Origin: Thalassia testudinum
Taxonomy: Eukaryota > Streptophyta > Magnoliopsida > Alismatales > Hydrocharitaceae
DNA: 64,000 nucleotides
Direction: 5' to 3'
NCBI GenBank assembly: GCA_037157565.1
Contig: JAZHRO010000063.1
Coordinates: 86,890,001 to 86,954,000, forward strand
Shown piece by piece: positions 44,532-56,014 of this stretch (position 1 is its first letter; every line of letters begins with the position of its first letter). Position numbers and translations under genes: made by a program. The notes under the pieces were generated by a model, which had not been told where the DNA came from, ran no database searches, and saw only the letters and a program-made list of their open reading frames with translations.

Positions 44532-44567
44532 TCTTGCGAGTTCGGAGTAACACCCGGCAAGAAGATC

Positions 44568-45707
44568 ATGGAGGGAAGCATAGCCGCAATCAGAATCTCC
44601 GAAGGGTAGTCCACCGTCCGACCACCCTATTTCGACGGGAGGGACTTCGGATATTGGAAGTTGAGGATGAAGACGTGGCTCCAAGCCATTGAATTCGAGG
44701 TATGGGGATGTTGCGAAACCCCATACGAGATCCCGAAGCAACCTTAAGGAGGCTACTCGTAGCTGCAGATTCGAGAGCTTTCACTCAACGCAAAGGCAAT
44801 GAATGCCCTGTATTGCGCATTGAGTCCGAAAGAGTTCAAGAAAATCCAAGAGTGCACTACCACCCACGAGATATGGAGGAAGTTAGAAGACACTCATGAA
44901 GAAATAAGCTCGGAGGAAGAAGAAGAAGAAAAAGAAGAAGAAATCGCTTGCTTTGGTTTCATGGCCAGAGGAAGCAATAGCGATAGTGAAAGCGGAAGCG
45001 ACTCCGACAAGGAGGTAAATCTTGATCTACAAGAAGCCTTTAATGAACTTTTTGAAGTTAGTAAATCACTAAAAAGAGAAAATAATAGCATTAAAAGGAA
45101 CCTTAGTTTTCTTAAAAATGAAAATGATTGGTTAGAAAAATAAATTAAGGACATAGAAGCTAGTCCTAAAAATGACAACCTATTATTAGAAAATCATAAC
45201 CTCATCAATGAAAATAATAAATTGATTGAGGAAAATGATAGTCTAAAGTTAGAAATCTATGATTTAAAGACTAAGATGCAAACTATAGAAACAGAAATCG
45301 CATGTCTTAGGGAAAATTCTAACAAATTAATCAACAAAGTAGATAATTTTTATAGCCCTAAGGTTGAGAAAGGATCTCCGTCATGGAGACCCGCTAACAA
45401 ATCCGGATCCAAGCCCACTTGGATACCGAAAAAAGAATTGGAATCTTATTTTGTAGGTTTCAAGGATAACTACAACACAAAGGACTGGACTTACAAGCTC
45501 AAGGCTGCTCAACTCAAGTTGGGAGAACCAAGGAGTAGACCAAGGAGGAGAACAAGAAGACCGACGAGACGACGAACAAGCAATGGACCCGCCGCACGTC
45601 GACCCCCAGATTGGAGACCGGCACCAATGCCTGGGCCTCCAAGCTACGGATGGGAGCCCCATCCGATGTGGCTTCCACCACCATTCGGGCCATTTTATTG
45701 GCCATGG
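44568..45707 (+). pseudogene. gag: Shortened Sirevirus gag, unit 1
   Basis: ATG at 44568 (MEGSIAAIRISEG) leads into the copia gag N-terminal fold (PPYFDGRDFGYWKLRMKTWL, ELSLNAKAMNALYCALSP, TTHEIWRKLEDTHEE). It then jumps straight to an acidic run (SSEEEEEEKEEE, about 44908), skipping the mid-gag and CCHC knuckle expected in the family. A coiled-coil-like Asn/Leu/Glu stretch (about 45180-45340) and an Arg-rich then Pro-rich tail (RPRRRTRRPTRRRT, PPPFGPFYWPW) follow, ending at 45707. Stops at about 44608, 44745, 44760 and 45141. No pol follows. Confidence 0.85.
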
Positions 45708-45719
45708 TAGGTGAGGTAA

Positions 45720-46039
45720 AAATTCTTGACCCTATCTTTGTTTATCAGTAGCATTTAAATAGGGGGAGTTAAAATTTATGAGCTAATTGTCAATTTTTAA
45801 GGGGGAGATATAAGGTAGCTAAATTTCCTTTAGTAAGGGGGAGAAAAATAATAGCTATCTCATTATTACAAAAAGGGGGAGGCATTACCTTTGTCAAAAG
45901 AAATTTATAGAAGAGCATGTCTTAAGGGGGAGTTATAGGAAACGTAAAATCAATTAAACATTTTTGATAATGTCAAAAAGGGGGAGGATTTTTTTTGCAT
46001 TATTATTTATGGTTTTGTCATCATCAAAAAGGGGGAGAT
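45720..46039 (+). repeat. Ladder of seven GGGGGAG polypurine motifs, unit 1
   Basis: GGGGGAG at 45762, 45801, 45837, 45875, 45926, 45980 and 46031, the last directly before LTR2 (46040). Repeated polypurine motifs upstream of the 3' LTR are described for Sireviruses. Only the last would prime plus-strand synthesis into the LTR; the others might serve as extra primers. Confidence 0.9.
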
Positions 46040-47757
46040 TGTTGGTGCTAGAGCACCACGATCATTTGTTTTGATGATAACAAAACACGTGTCATTTAAT
46101 ATTTGCGCATTGAGTCCTAGATTTCAGGTCAATCGCAAATGGATACGTGATTAGACGGAGTTCGAGCTCGCATCCAGGACGGATTGGACGAGCTTGATGG
46201 AGAACAGAAGAGTTTCACGAGGAGCGATAAATTGAAGATGGAAGGAAATGAAGAATAGGATAGATTTCCTTCTTTTATACTTGTTGTATTTTTCGTTTCT
46301 CTTGTTGCTCTTTATTTCCTTAGATAATTCATGTTAAAGAGCCTCAAAGTACCCTAACAGTAGTCCTAGGAACACCTGCACAACCCTAGGATACTTAGGT
46401 TTTCTGTAGAACACTTAGAAAACCAAAATAGGGTTCAAACAACACCTCCAGACATCTAATTCTAAAATCAGACGTCTGATAAAGTATTTTAAGACGTCTG
46501 ACTGTTGTTTTAGACGTCTGATAACTGTTAGGCTGGACATAGTTAGTTCTGTCTGATGAAATCAGACGTCCAGACCTTGGACCAGACGTCTGAGGAGACG
46601 TCTGATGGATTTGCCAAACGTCCAATTAGTGGACCGTTGGCTGGCTTAGCAAACACTCAAGATTATGACCGTTAGAGCCTTATCAGACGTCCTTAGGCCT
46701 TTGCAGACGTCTAATAAATGACCGTTTTGCCTCGGCTGACCCAAAATCTCTTCTCAGAGATTTTTTAGCCATTGCAACGTTTGGAAATCAATTCCCACAG
46801 TAAAAGTAGGTTTCCAGACGTCCAGACATAGTGCCAGACATCCTATATGTCGTCTGATGGACTTGCACTAGAACCCTGTTTAGATCTGATCCAAGTCTGG
46901 AAGCAACCCGCCCAAAATCAGACGTCTGACCTTTGAATCAGACGTCTTAAAGTGAAGTTCCAGACGTCTGATGCCAGAATTAGACGTCTGATAAGCCTGT
47001 CAGAACAATGATTGTTCCTGATTTCGGGCTGATTCTCTTGGGCTTTGTTCCCAACGGCTATAGAACCTTTCCTAAGCCTTCCAAAGCCTTCCTAAGGCCT
47101 CTATAAATAGAGGGGAACCTTTGCAACACCAAGACACACTAAGACACACCTAGAAACACCAAGACACACCTTGCAATATACTTTCAAACCTTTTTGTGTC
47201 CCTCTTGCTCTCTAAGCTCAAGTTCTACATCTTGAGAGCATCAAGCTGTTGCGCACCCGCTCTCTCGCCATTGTTCACGAGAGCGACGTTGCGCCGTCGC
47301 GTGGTACACGCATCCGCGTCGTCGACGCACTCCTTTCAAAGGGAAGCATCCTATTTCCTATAGAAGCTAGGTTTAAAATTACTTTGTTGGCTCTATAGGA
47401 CTTGTTGTTTCTTTTATCTTTGTTATTTGGTTAGGTATTCGCTTTGCGAATTCCCGTCTCCTTCACGAGACAAAATCCTTCTTGTGAAGAGAAGGGGTTG
47501 AGGAATGCTACCCTCGTACTTGTAGCGTGGTTGTATTGAGGTTGAATCACCCTCGTTTAAAGTGATTCGGTTAGTGGATTTGATCAACTAGGTTGATCGG
47601 AAAATCCTAACTCGAGAGGGTTAGTGGTGGTTTTCACCCGGTTTGGGTTTCCACCTAAAAATACTTTGTGTACTTTGTGTGATGGATTATTTTTGAGATT
47701 GTTTATATTTTATTTCCGGAATTATTACGTCACCCCCTCCTAGTAGGGAAACTTTCA
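46040..47757 (+). repeat. K LTR2 (1718 bp), shared by both units
   Basis: Start and end as LTR1. It serves as 3' LTR of unit 1 and 5' LTR of unit 2. TATAAATA 47102-47109; GACGTC cluster about 46468-46990. Confidence 0.95.
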
Positions 47758-47811
47758 ACTGGCATCAGAGTAGGTTCTTGCGAGTTCGGAGTAACACCCG
47801 GCAAGAAGATC

Positions 47812-48945
47812 ATGGAGGGAAGCATAGCCGCAATCAGAATCTCCGAAGGGCAGTCCAAAGTCCGACCGCCCTATTTCGACGGGAGGGACTTCGGATATTG
47901 GAAGTTGACGATGAAGACGTGGCTCAAAGCCACTGAATTCGAGGTATGGGGATGTTGCGAAACCCCATACGAGATCCCGAAGCGACCCCAAGGAGGCTAC
48001 TCGCAGCGGCAGATTCGAGAGCTTTCACTCAACGCAAAGGCAATGAATGCCCTGTATTGCGCATTGAGTCCAAAAGAGTTCAAGAAAATCCAAGAGTGCA
48101 CTACCGCCCACGAGATATGGAGGAAGTTAGAAGACACTCATGAAGAAATGAGCTCGGAGGAAGAAGAAGAAGAAAAAGAAGAAGAAATCGCTTGCTTTGG
48201 TTTCATGGCCAGAGGAAGCAATAGCGACAGTGAAAGCGGAAGCGACTCCGACAACGAGGTAAATCTCGATCTACAAGAAGCTCTTAATGAACTTTTTGAA
48301 GTTAGTAAATCACTAAAAAGATAAAATAATAGCATTAAAAAGAACCTTAGTTTTCTTAAAAATTAAAATGATAGGTTAGAAAAATAACTTAAGGACGTAG
48401 AAGCTAGTCCTAAAAATGATAACCTATTATTAGAAAATCATAACCTCATCAATGAAAATAATAAATTGATTGAGGAAAATGATAGTCTAAAGTTAGAAAT
48501 CTATGATTTAAAGGCTAAGATGCAAACTATAGAAAAAGAAATCGCATGTCTTAGGGAAAATTCTAACAAATTAATCAACAAAGTAGATAATTTTTATAGC
48601 CCTAAGGTTGAGAAAGGATCTCCGTCAAGGAGACCCGCTAACAAATCCGGATCCAAGACCACTTGGATACCAAAAAAAGAATTGGAATCTTGTTTTGTAG
48701 GTTTCAAGGATAACTACAACACAAATGATTGGACCTACAAGCTCAAGGCTGGTCAACTCAAGTTGGGAGAACCAAGGAGTAGACCAAGGAGGAGAACAAG
48801 AAGACCGACGAGACGGCGAACAAGCAACGGACCCGCCGCACGTCGACCACCAGATTGGAGACCGGCACCAATGCCTGGGCCTCCAAGATACGGATGGGAG
48901 CCCTATCCGATGTGTCATCCACCACCATTCGGGCCATTTTATTAG
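47812..48945 (+). pseudogene. gag: Shortened Sirevirus gag, unit 2
   Basis: Same protein as unit 1 but better kept at the N end: open from ATG 47812 to 48324 (170 aa), where AAAAGATAA ends it (unit 1 has AAAAGAGAA). A second open part is 48466-48945 (159 aa), with the coiled-coil-like stretch and the Arg/Pro-rich tail, ending earlier (FGPFY) than unit 1. Further stops near 48367 and 48388. The shared internal deletion shows both units descend from one already deleted element. Confidence 0.85.
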
Positions 48946-48959
48946 CCATGGTAAATGAG

Positions 48960-49283
48960 GTAAAAATTCTTGACCATATCTTTGTTTATCAGTAGCATTT
49001 AGATAGGGGGAGTTAAAATTTATGAGCTAATTGTCAATTTTTAAGGGGGAGATATAAGGTAGCTAAATTTTCTTTAGTAAGGGGGAGAAAAATAATAGCT
49101 ATCTCATTATTACAAAAAGGGGGAGGCATTACCTTTGTCAAAAGAAATTTATAGAAGAGCATGTCTTAAGGGGGAGTTATAGGAAATGTAAAATCAATTA
49201 AACATTTTTGATAATGTCAAAAAAGGGGAGGATTTTTTTTGCATTATTATTTATGGTTTTGTCATCATCAAAAAGGGGGAGAT
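48960..49283 (+). repeat. Polypurine ladder, unit 2
   Basis: Same ladder as unit 1 upstream of LTR3; the sixth motif has decayed to AAAAAAGGGGAGG (about 49219-49231). Confidence 0.85.
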
Positions 49284-51002
49284 TGTTGGTGCTAGAGCAC
49301 CACGATCATTTGTTCTGATGATAACAAAACACGTGTCATTTAATATTTGCGCTTTGAGTCCTAGATTTCAGGTCAATCGCAAATGGATACGTGATTAGAT
49401 GGAGTTCGAGCTTGCATCAAGGACGGATTGGACGAGCTTGATGGAGAACAGAAGAGTTTCGCGAGGAGCGATAAATTGAAGATGGAAGGAAATGAAGAAT
49501 AGGATAGATTTCCTTCTTTTATACTTGTTGTATTTTTCGTTTCTTTTGTTGCTCTTTATTTCCTTAGATAATTCATGTTAAAGAGCCTCAAAGTACCTTA
49601 ACAGTAGTCCTAGGAACACCTGCACAACCCTAGGATACTTAAGTTTTCTGTAGAACACTTAGAAAACCAATATAGGGTTCAAACAACACTTCCAGACGTC
49701 TAATTCTAAAATCAGACGTCTGATAAAGTATTTTAAGACGTCTGACTGTTGTTTTAGACGTCTGATAACTGTTAGGCTGGACATAGTTAGTTCTGTCTGA
49801 TGAAATCAGACGTCCAGACCTTAGACCAGACGTCTAAGGAGACGTCTGATGGATTTGCCAGACGTCCAATTAGTGGACCGTTGGTTGGCTTAGCAACCAC
49901 TCAACATTATGACCGTTAAAGCCTTATCAGACGTCCTTAGGCCTTTCCAGACGTCTAATAAATGACCGTTTTGCCTCGGCTGACCCAAAATCTCTTCTCA
50001 GAGATTTTCTAGCCGTTGCAATGTTTGGAAATCAATTCCCACAGTAAAAGTAGGTTTCCAGACATCCAGACATAGTGCCAGACGTCCTATATGTCGTCTG
50101 ATGGACTTGCACTAGAACCTTGTTTAGATCTGATCCAAGTTAGGAAGCAACCTGCCCAAAATCAGACGTCTGACCTTTGAATCAGACATCTTAAAGTGAA
50201 GTTCCAGACGTCTGATGCCAGAATTAGACGTCTGATAAGCCTGTCAGAACAATGATTGTTTCTGATTTCGGGCTGATTCTCATGGGCTTTGTTCCCAACG
50301 GCTATAGAACCTTTCCTAAGCCTTCCAAAGCCTTCCTAAGGCCTCTATAAATAGAGGGGAACCTTTGCAACACCAAGACACACTAAGACACACCTAGAAA
50401 CACCAAGACACACCTTGCAATATACTTTCAAACCTTTTTGTGTCCCTCTTTCTCTCTAAGCTCAAGTTCTACATCTTGAGAGCATCAAGCTATTACGCAC
50501 CCGCTCTCCCACCGTTGTTCACGAGAGCGACGTTGCGCCGTCACGTGGTACACGCATCCGCGTCATCGACGCACTCCTTTCAAAGGGAAGCATCCTATTT
50601 CCTATAGAAGCTAGGTTTAAAATTACTTTGTTGGCTCTATAGGACTTGTTGTTTCTTTTATCTTTGTTATTTGGTTGGGTATTCGCTTTGCGAATTCCCA
50701 TCTCCTTCGCAAGACAAAATCCTTCTCGTGAAGAGAAGGGGTTGAGGAATGCTAGCCTTGTACTTGTAGCGTGGTTGTATTGAGGTTGAATCACCCTCGT
50801 TTAAAGTGATTCGGTTAGTGGATTTGATCAACTAGGTTGATCGAAAAATCCCAACTCGAGAGGGTTAGGTGGTGGTTTTCACCCGGTTTGGGTTTCCACC
50901 TAAAAATACTTTGTGTACTTTGTGTGATTGCTTATTTGTGAGATTGTTTATATTTTATTTCCGCAATTATTACGTCACCCCCTCCTAGTAGGGAAACTTT
51001 CA
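49284..51002 (+). repeat. K LTR3 (1719 bp)
   Basis: Start and end as LTR1; TATAAATA 50346-50353. Followed by GGAGG and the resumed J sequence. Confidence 0.95.
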
Positions 51003-52391
51003 GGAGGTTCTGATTTGTGAAGCAAACTTTGGAGGAAATAAAAGACTAATTCTATGGGTTCCAATTCATCTAAAACCATCAAACCAGGACTCTTATGACA
51101 TCTGTTCTAAGGATGTCCAACCCAAGCACACATTCATTGATTATCCTTTGGAGCTTGAATTCTCTGTAACCCGATTTTTTGGTCTTGGGTTGCATCCTCA
51201 TAAATCGCAGGCCCGACCCCGCTTGCATACCGATTTTAAGTTTTGGGTAATTTTTATCCAAAACCTTAGATATTCTCGATTATGGGGTATGGGTCTACAC
51301 CACAATCTGGTCCACATCTGTGGACATCTACTGACAGGTCAGAGGTTTCTTCTCTTTATTCTGATTCTGATCTACACCTGTGAAATGTTTATTTCTCTTC
51401 TTTGTATAGTGTGCCTAGCTGAAGGCACTAAATTCAACACGTATATAGTTTTTATTTATCTTGGAGCATACCCGACATTCACGCAATTCAGGTGATTTCT
51501 ACTCTATTCCACTCTGTTTTAGGTCTTTTTAATACAATGAGGACGTTGCTTTAGATAGGCATGGGGGGTGGATATTCATCTCTGAATTTTATTCGTCATC
51601 TCCGTAGATTTGTTTTATTTTCTTTTGTTTATATTAATAAAAAATTATGGAATTAGGAAAGAGAACTTGGGTTTAAGAAAATTTTCAATCTTAGGAAATA
51701 CTCCATTATGATTTGAACACAAAGACCCTTCAGGTCTTTGGACTTAATCGACCTATGTATCCACTAAAATGTGGATTTATTTTTCGAGTCCTCGCCATCT
51801 TAATTCTATTGTAATTGGAGTAAATAAGTTTGGGTGATAAGTACACGACTTATCAATCCACCCTCTAATTTGAGGGAACTTTAAGCCTAAAGCATCTACA
51901 CACTTTCTTATCACTAACTCATTAATCGGCGATTCTAACAGAAATTGGGTAGCTAATGAACCTTCTACGGTGATATGGCTGGCAAGTTACCGTGGGTAAC
52001 AGCCTATAGGTAGGTTGTCTAGAGCCCAATCACTGGACCATTCTCTTTTTGCTACCTTTAGGTAAATCTTAAACCAGGGAAGCCACCTACTTAAAAAAAA
52101 AAAAGAGAAAATGAAAGTCAAAAAGAAAAAAAAAAGAAAAGGAGAAAAGAAAAGAAACAAAAGGAATAAGCCACACTTCACCGCATGAGTATGGCTAGTA
52201 AGTTGTCGGTGGTAACAGCTCATCGACCGGTTGTCTAGAACCTAGCTTAATAAATGCACTGAAAATTCCCAAAATACTTACGAAGAAGCGGAGAAGTACA
52301 TTAAATTGGGGAGATATCCACTGGATTCACTCTTGTGTTGACCCCATAATAATAAAAGTAGGGAGAAAGCTACCGGTTGTAAAGATACACA
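51003..52391 (+). other. Element J internal region, second part
   Basis: Continues the acidic frame to LEFSVTRFFGLGLHPHKSQ (about 51150), then the 3' region collinear with B: CTAGCTGAAGGCACTAAATTC (51416-51436), CAATTCAGGTGATTTCTAC (51484-51502), CAATGAGGACGTTG, TAGGCATGGGGGG (about 51556-51568) and the two TATGGCTGG blocks (51974 and 52189). Interrupted at 52391 by E; ACACA (52387-52391) is E's left TSD. Nothing else coding. Confidence 0.8.
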
Positions 52392-54563
52392 TAATTGCAC
52401 AGCAATCATAGGTCTTAATTGACCTAGATTAAGATAAAACTTAGCATAAGTTAGGGAAATTCATGCATGCATAAGCATTATCTGCATCTTTACTGCTTTA
52501 CTTTAGCTATGCATAAAATAATGTTATAATGTGCTGATTAGATGCATTATGTCAATTGCAGGCAATAAGCTGATCTGGAGCTAGATCTGGAATAACGGGA
52601 GTTGTAGCAGAGCTGGAGCAGAAGGCTTAGTTTAGATATAGGAACAATAATGTAAGGGGATTAAAGGTTCTCTATTCTACTAAGTAGGAATAAAATAGTA
52701 AAATATGAAGAGCTTAGGTCCATCCTAGCCCTAGGATAGCCTAGAGACTTCCCCAAGCCTTAGCCACCCTTTGATTAGGTCACAACACCCTAGGAAGCCC
52801 TAAAACCCTAACTCCAACCCTTATCTGGATGTCCAGATAAGTTATAGGACGTCTAGGAACCTTAGTCATCTCCTGCACACCTCAAACCCACTTCTGCAGT
52901 GTTATTGGACATCCAGAAACTTTGTCAGACGTCTAATTTCTGCAGAATACCCAAAATCAGCCTTGATTTCCCCTGACTCAGATTGGACGTCCAGAACTGA
53001 AGTCTGGACTTCTGATTTTTGAGTATAAGTTGTCTAATCACATTATTGGATGTTTGGTACTAGTCTCCAGTCCCTGTTTTGAGATTCATGTCTTGATCTT
53101 GGATCTCTAGCTCCCAAGACCTAAACCCAACCCCATAGGAACCTAAATTAAGGTGTCCTAACCCTAGTACATCACCCTTAGACCTACCTAAGGACCTAAT
53201 TAGGTCCTCACCAAACCCAATTGACTTAGATCGAAGTCAATTACCTTCACCTAAGTCAATTGGACTCATTGAGTCCAATTAAGCTTAGATCTCAACCCGC
53301 ACAAGTTCAATTAGACTTAGTGAGAGTCCAATTGATCTAAACCCAACCCAATTGAGCTATTTAACTCTAATTAGGTTCACACTCATTCAATTAAACTTAG
53401 GTTAAGTTTAATTGCATTTTCCCCTTAGCAATTAGGGTTTGTAACCCTAATACAAGACCTACACCTACCCAAATCCCTTAGGACCTAACCTAAGCCACCT
53501 AGCCACATAGAGCACGACCACACACACACACAACCCCCCAATCATGCACACACACTTCTCTAGAGTTCTCTAGAACTCTCTTTGAAGTGGCGCCACCTCT
53601 TGGTTGCCAAAATTAGCAACCAAGAGGCATTCAAAATGACATCCATAATTTTTGGATCTCATAACCTCTTGGTCGGCCACTCTTGGACTCTCTCTAGAGA
53701 GCTCCACACCTCTCTAGAGAGAAGCCATTGGGTCTATAAAAAGACCCCATGGGCGGCCAAGTGACCCCATTGACATCCCTTGGCTTTCATTGGCACCACT
53801 CACCTCACTAGCTCCATACACGCCCACCTTCACTTAGTTTAGCTACTCCACCTCCACGAGCTCACCACCATCATGGAGGACATCATGTCGGGATGCTGGA
53901 TCAATCCTCCCTCTCTCCAAGGGTCGGCCTAAGCTACATTGGCCGCCCCTCATTCCCCTCTCGACCACTCCAAGGCCATCGGGAACCACCCCTGAATGCC
54001 CTCTATTCTGCTAGATTTAGTTTATGCTCTGTAATATTTACTTCTTTTATTACTTCTTTGTAGCGTAGTCTTAACTTCTCCCCCAATGATGCAAGCGAAA
54101 TCCCCCCATTGATTCTTGTATGCAGTCATTTTCAGGTAGCTAGATTTCCATATCAAGCATTTATGTATAGGCTTTCCTCTATCGTTTTTGTTGCAAACAA
54201 CTCTCCCGCTAAATGAATGAAACATGCTTTTATATATATATATATGTCTCCATGTTCTGAAATCACAATGAGCTTATTGATTGCTATCATATTTGCGTGA
54301 TTCAAGTTGCCTATTTCTAACTCCTAAAATTCTTGCAACTAAGCATGTCGTACTAAAATACATAATAATCATGAACCGGCATGTGATTCTAAATAAGGTA
54401 GAGCAATAGAATATCGATTTCTGAAGTAAACAAATCTTCCTAGAGAAGAACGTCTGGGACTCAAGTCTCATAATCTTTACAAACTTAATTTTTGATGGAC
54501 GTTTTTGCGCGGCTATACTGCGATTTTCGACGACTTTCAAATTCGTGAGAACGATTCTCGCCA
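52392..54563 (+). repeat. 5' LTR of element E (2172 bp)
   Basis: Starts TAATTGCACAGCAATCATAG, ends ATTCTCGCCA. GACGTC or near-GACGTC palindromes at 52840-53040; paired CAATT/AATTG words at 53220-53420; (CA)n near 53520; TATAAAAA 53735-53742 inside the palindrome GGGTCTATAAAAAGACCC; (TA)n at about 54233-54244. Confidence 0.93.
53732..53749 (+). promoter_or_regulatory. TATA box of E LTR inside an 18-bp palindrome
   Basis: GGGTCTATAAAAAGACCC has 6-bp complementary arms around ATAAAA; identical in the 3' LTR (from about 61126). Confidence 0.7.
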
Positions 54564-54565
54564 AT

Positions 54566-54583
54566 TGGCGTTGTTGCCAAGGA
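54566..54583 (+). promoter_or_regulatory. Primer binding site of E (tRNA-Asp type)
   Basis: TGGCGTTGTTGCCAAGGA follows the LTR end by two bases; 15 of 18 match the tRNA-Asp complement. Confidence 0.85.
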
Positions 54584-56014
54584 GGTAACATCATTTCTAT
54601 GATTTCTATCTTGAAACTATCACTGACAAATCTCTCACTGCTTTTTTTTTTGATGTGCAGGAAAAATGTAAGAAAAACAGGATCTGCGCACACATTGAGT
54701 GTGGCAAAGAAAAAATCAGGTGCACATCATCTCTCCTTAGATTAGGTTTTTTTTTCCTACACCCTAGGAGTAGATTTACTTTCTGCACTTTCCTTTGAAA
54801 AATTCCTTGTGGAAAATAAAAGAGATTTTTCGTGAAAAAGAAAAAAAAATCAAAAAGAAAAATTTTGAAAAAAAAAACCTAGATTAGTTTTCCTTTTGAA
54901 TCTTAGGTTAGTTCGAAAAAGAAAAAAAAAGGATATTTTCTTTCAATCTTTTGAAAAAATCTTTTTGAAAAAAAGGTGCAAAAGTTTAAAAAAAAAAAAG
55001 AAAAAAATCATTTTTGGTGGAAAGCTTAGATTTCAAATTCAAACCTCTTTAAAAAACTTTTCTACCACCTTATGATTTTCGACTAGATTTCAAGCTTGAT
55101 TTAAAAATTTGATTGCAAAAGAATTTGTAAGCGAAAAATTCTAAAATTTGGGCTAAATCTTCATTTTCAAACCATCTTTCAAATGACTATTTTCTTGAAA
55201 AAATTCTAAGTATGCAATTTTTAAAAATTCGCGAAGTGCATGAGGGTTAGACTGACCCAGATTCAAAATCTTTCAAATTGCAAAAAGCAATTTTGAGCAA
55301 TCCACGAATATATTTTGACTAAAAATGGTGCGGTTTGAAAGCTGATCTCATTAGGTTTATTTTCCATATTTTTCCTGAATTTGTAATGGTCATTTGATAC
55401 TATTTCAAAGTAAAAAACTGACTAGGGTTCAAAATTCCAGATCTGAACCGCTAGTATTCAAAATTCTTTAAAAATTCGGTTGGAATAGTAAAAATTTCCA
55501 AAAGATATTCTCTAGAAAGCTAATTGAAAAAGGAATCTACTGACAAAATTTCAAATTAATTGGATTCCAATTATTATCAGAGAACAAACATTACTTTTGT
55601 TGTCTGCTAAAATAGAAAAAGAAAAACCCTAGAAGTGCATGAAACTTACGTTGAATCTTTAGGGTTACAACTAGAGACCACACTTTGGGCTAACCTAGAC
55701 TTAACCAAGTCTAGTTAGCTGATGTCCTTGGTCACCTTATGGGCCACTCACCACCAACCCCACTAAAGAAAATTGGTTAAAATTAAATTTAGAACACGAA
55801 ATCAACCCGAGTTTGTTGTCATACTACTGGGTGTTTTTAATCTCTCTTGCCAAACATGGTAACTAAGTCTGTGGGGTAGTGTCAAACGACCGTGGCTCGG
55901 GGGTCAACGGAACCAGAGGCATAAGCCCAAGGAAGAACCTTCCCCTTAGTCCCCCCGTAACCAGACTGGCTAGGTTAGCTTGAGAGGCGGGAATCAATTT
56001 CAATCGGTTGAACG
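54584..56014 (+). other. Element E untranslated leader
   Basis: Very A-rich with several A8-A12 runs (54840-55010); no coding. An acceptor-like TTTTTTTTGATGTGCAG ends at 54660. The conserved block at 55881-55960 (TCAAACGACCGTGG, AACCAGAGGCATAAG, GGAAGAACCTTCCCC) is shared with B and J. Confidence 0.65.
55881..55960 (+). promoter_or_regulatory. Conserved leader block in E
   Basis: Same block as 18123-18200 and 41343-41420, although leader sequence around it is not recognisably shared. GGAAG/CTTCC arms make a 5-bp hairpin here. Confidence 0.5.

Larger units (their letters stand above)
42821..51002 (+). mobile_element. K: tandem Sirevirus-like Ty1/copia array (LTR-int-LTR-int-LTR)
   Basis: Three near-identical LTRs (42821-44512, 46040-47757, 49284-51002) separated by two internal regions of about 1.53 kb. 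Flanks are GGAAG (42816-42820) and GGAGG (51003-51007), a 5-bp TSD with one change. Primer sites after LTR1 and LTR2 read TGGTATCAGAG and TGGCATCAGAG (tRNA-iMet, copia). A ladder of GGGGGAG motifs before LTR2 and LTR3 is the Sirevirus hallmark. Each internal region codes only a shortened gag, no pol. Outer TSDs show that the array sits in one insertion site. Confidence 0.93.

Noticed and set aside
42821..51002. Two separate copia insertions side by side
   Set aside because: The middle LTR is shared, and only the outermost flanks show a TSD.
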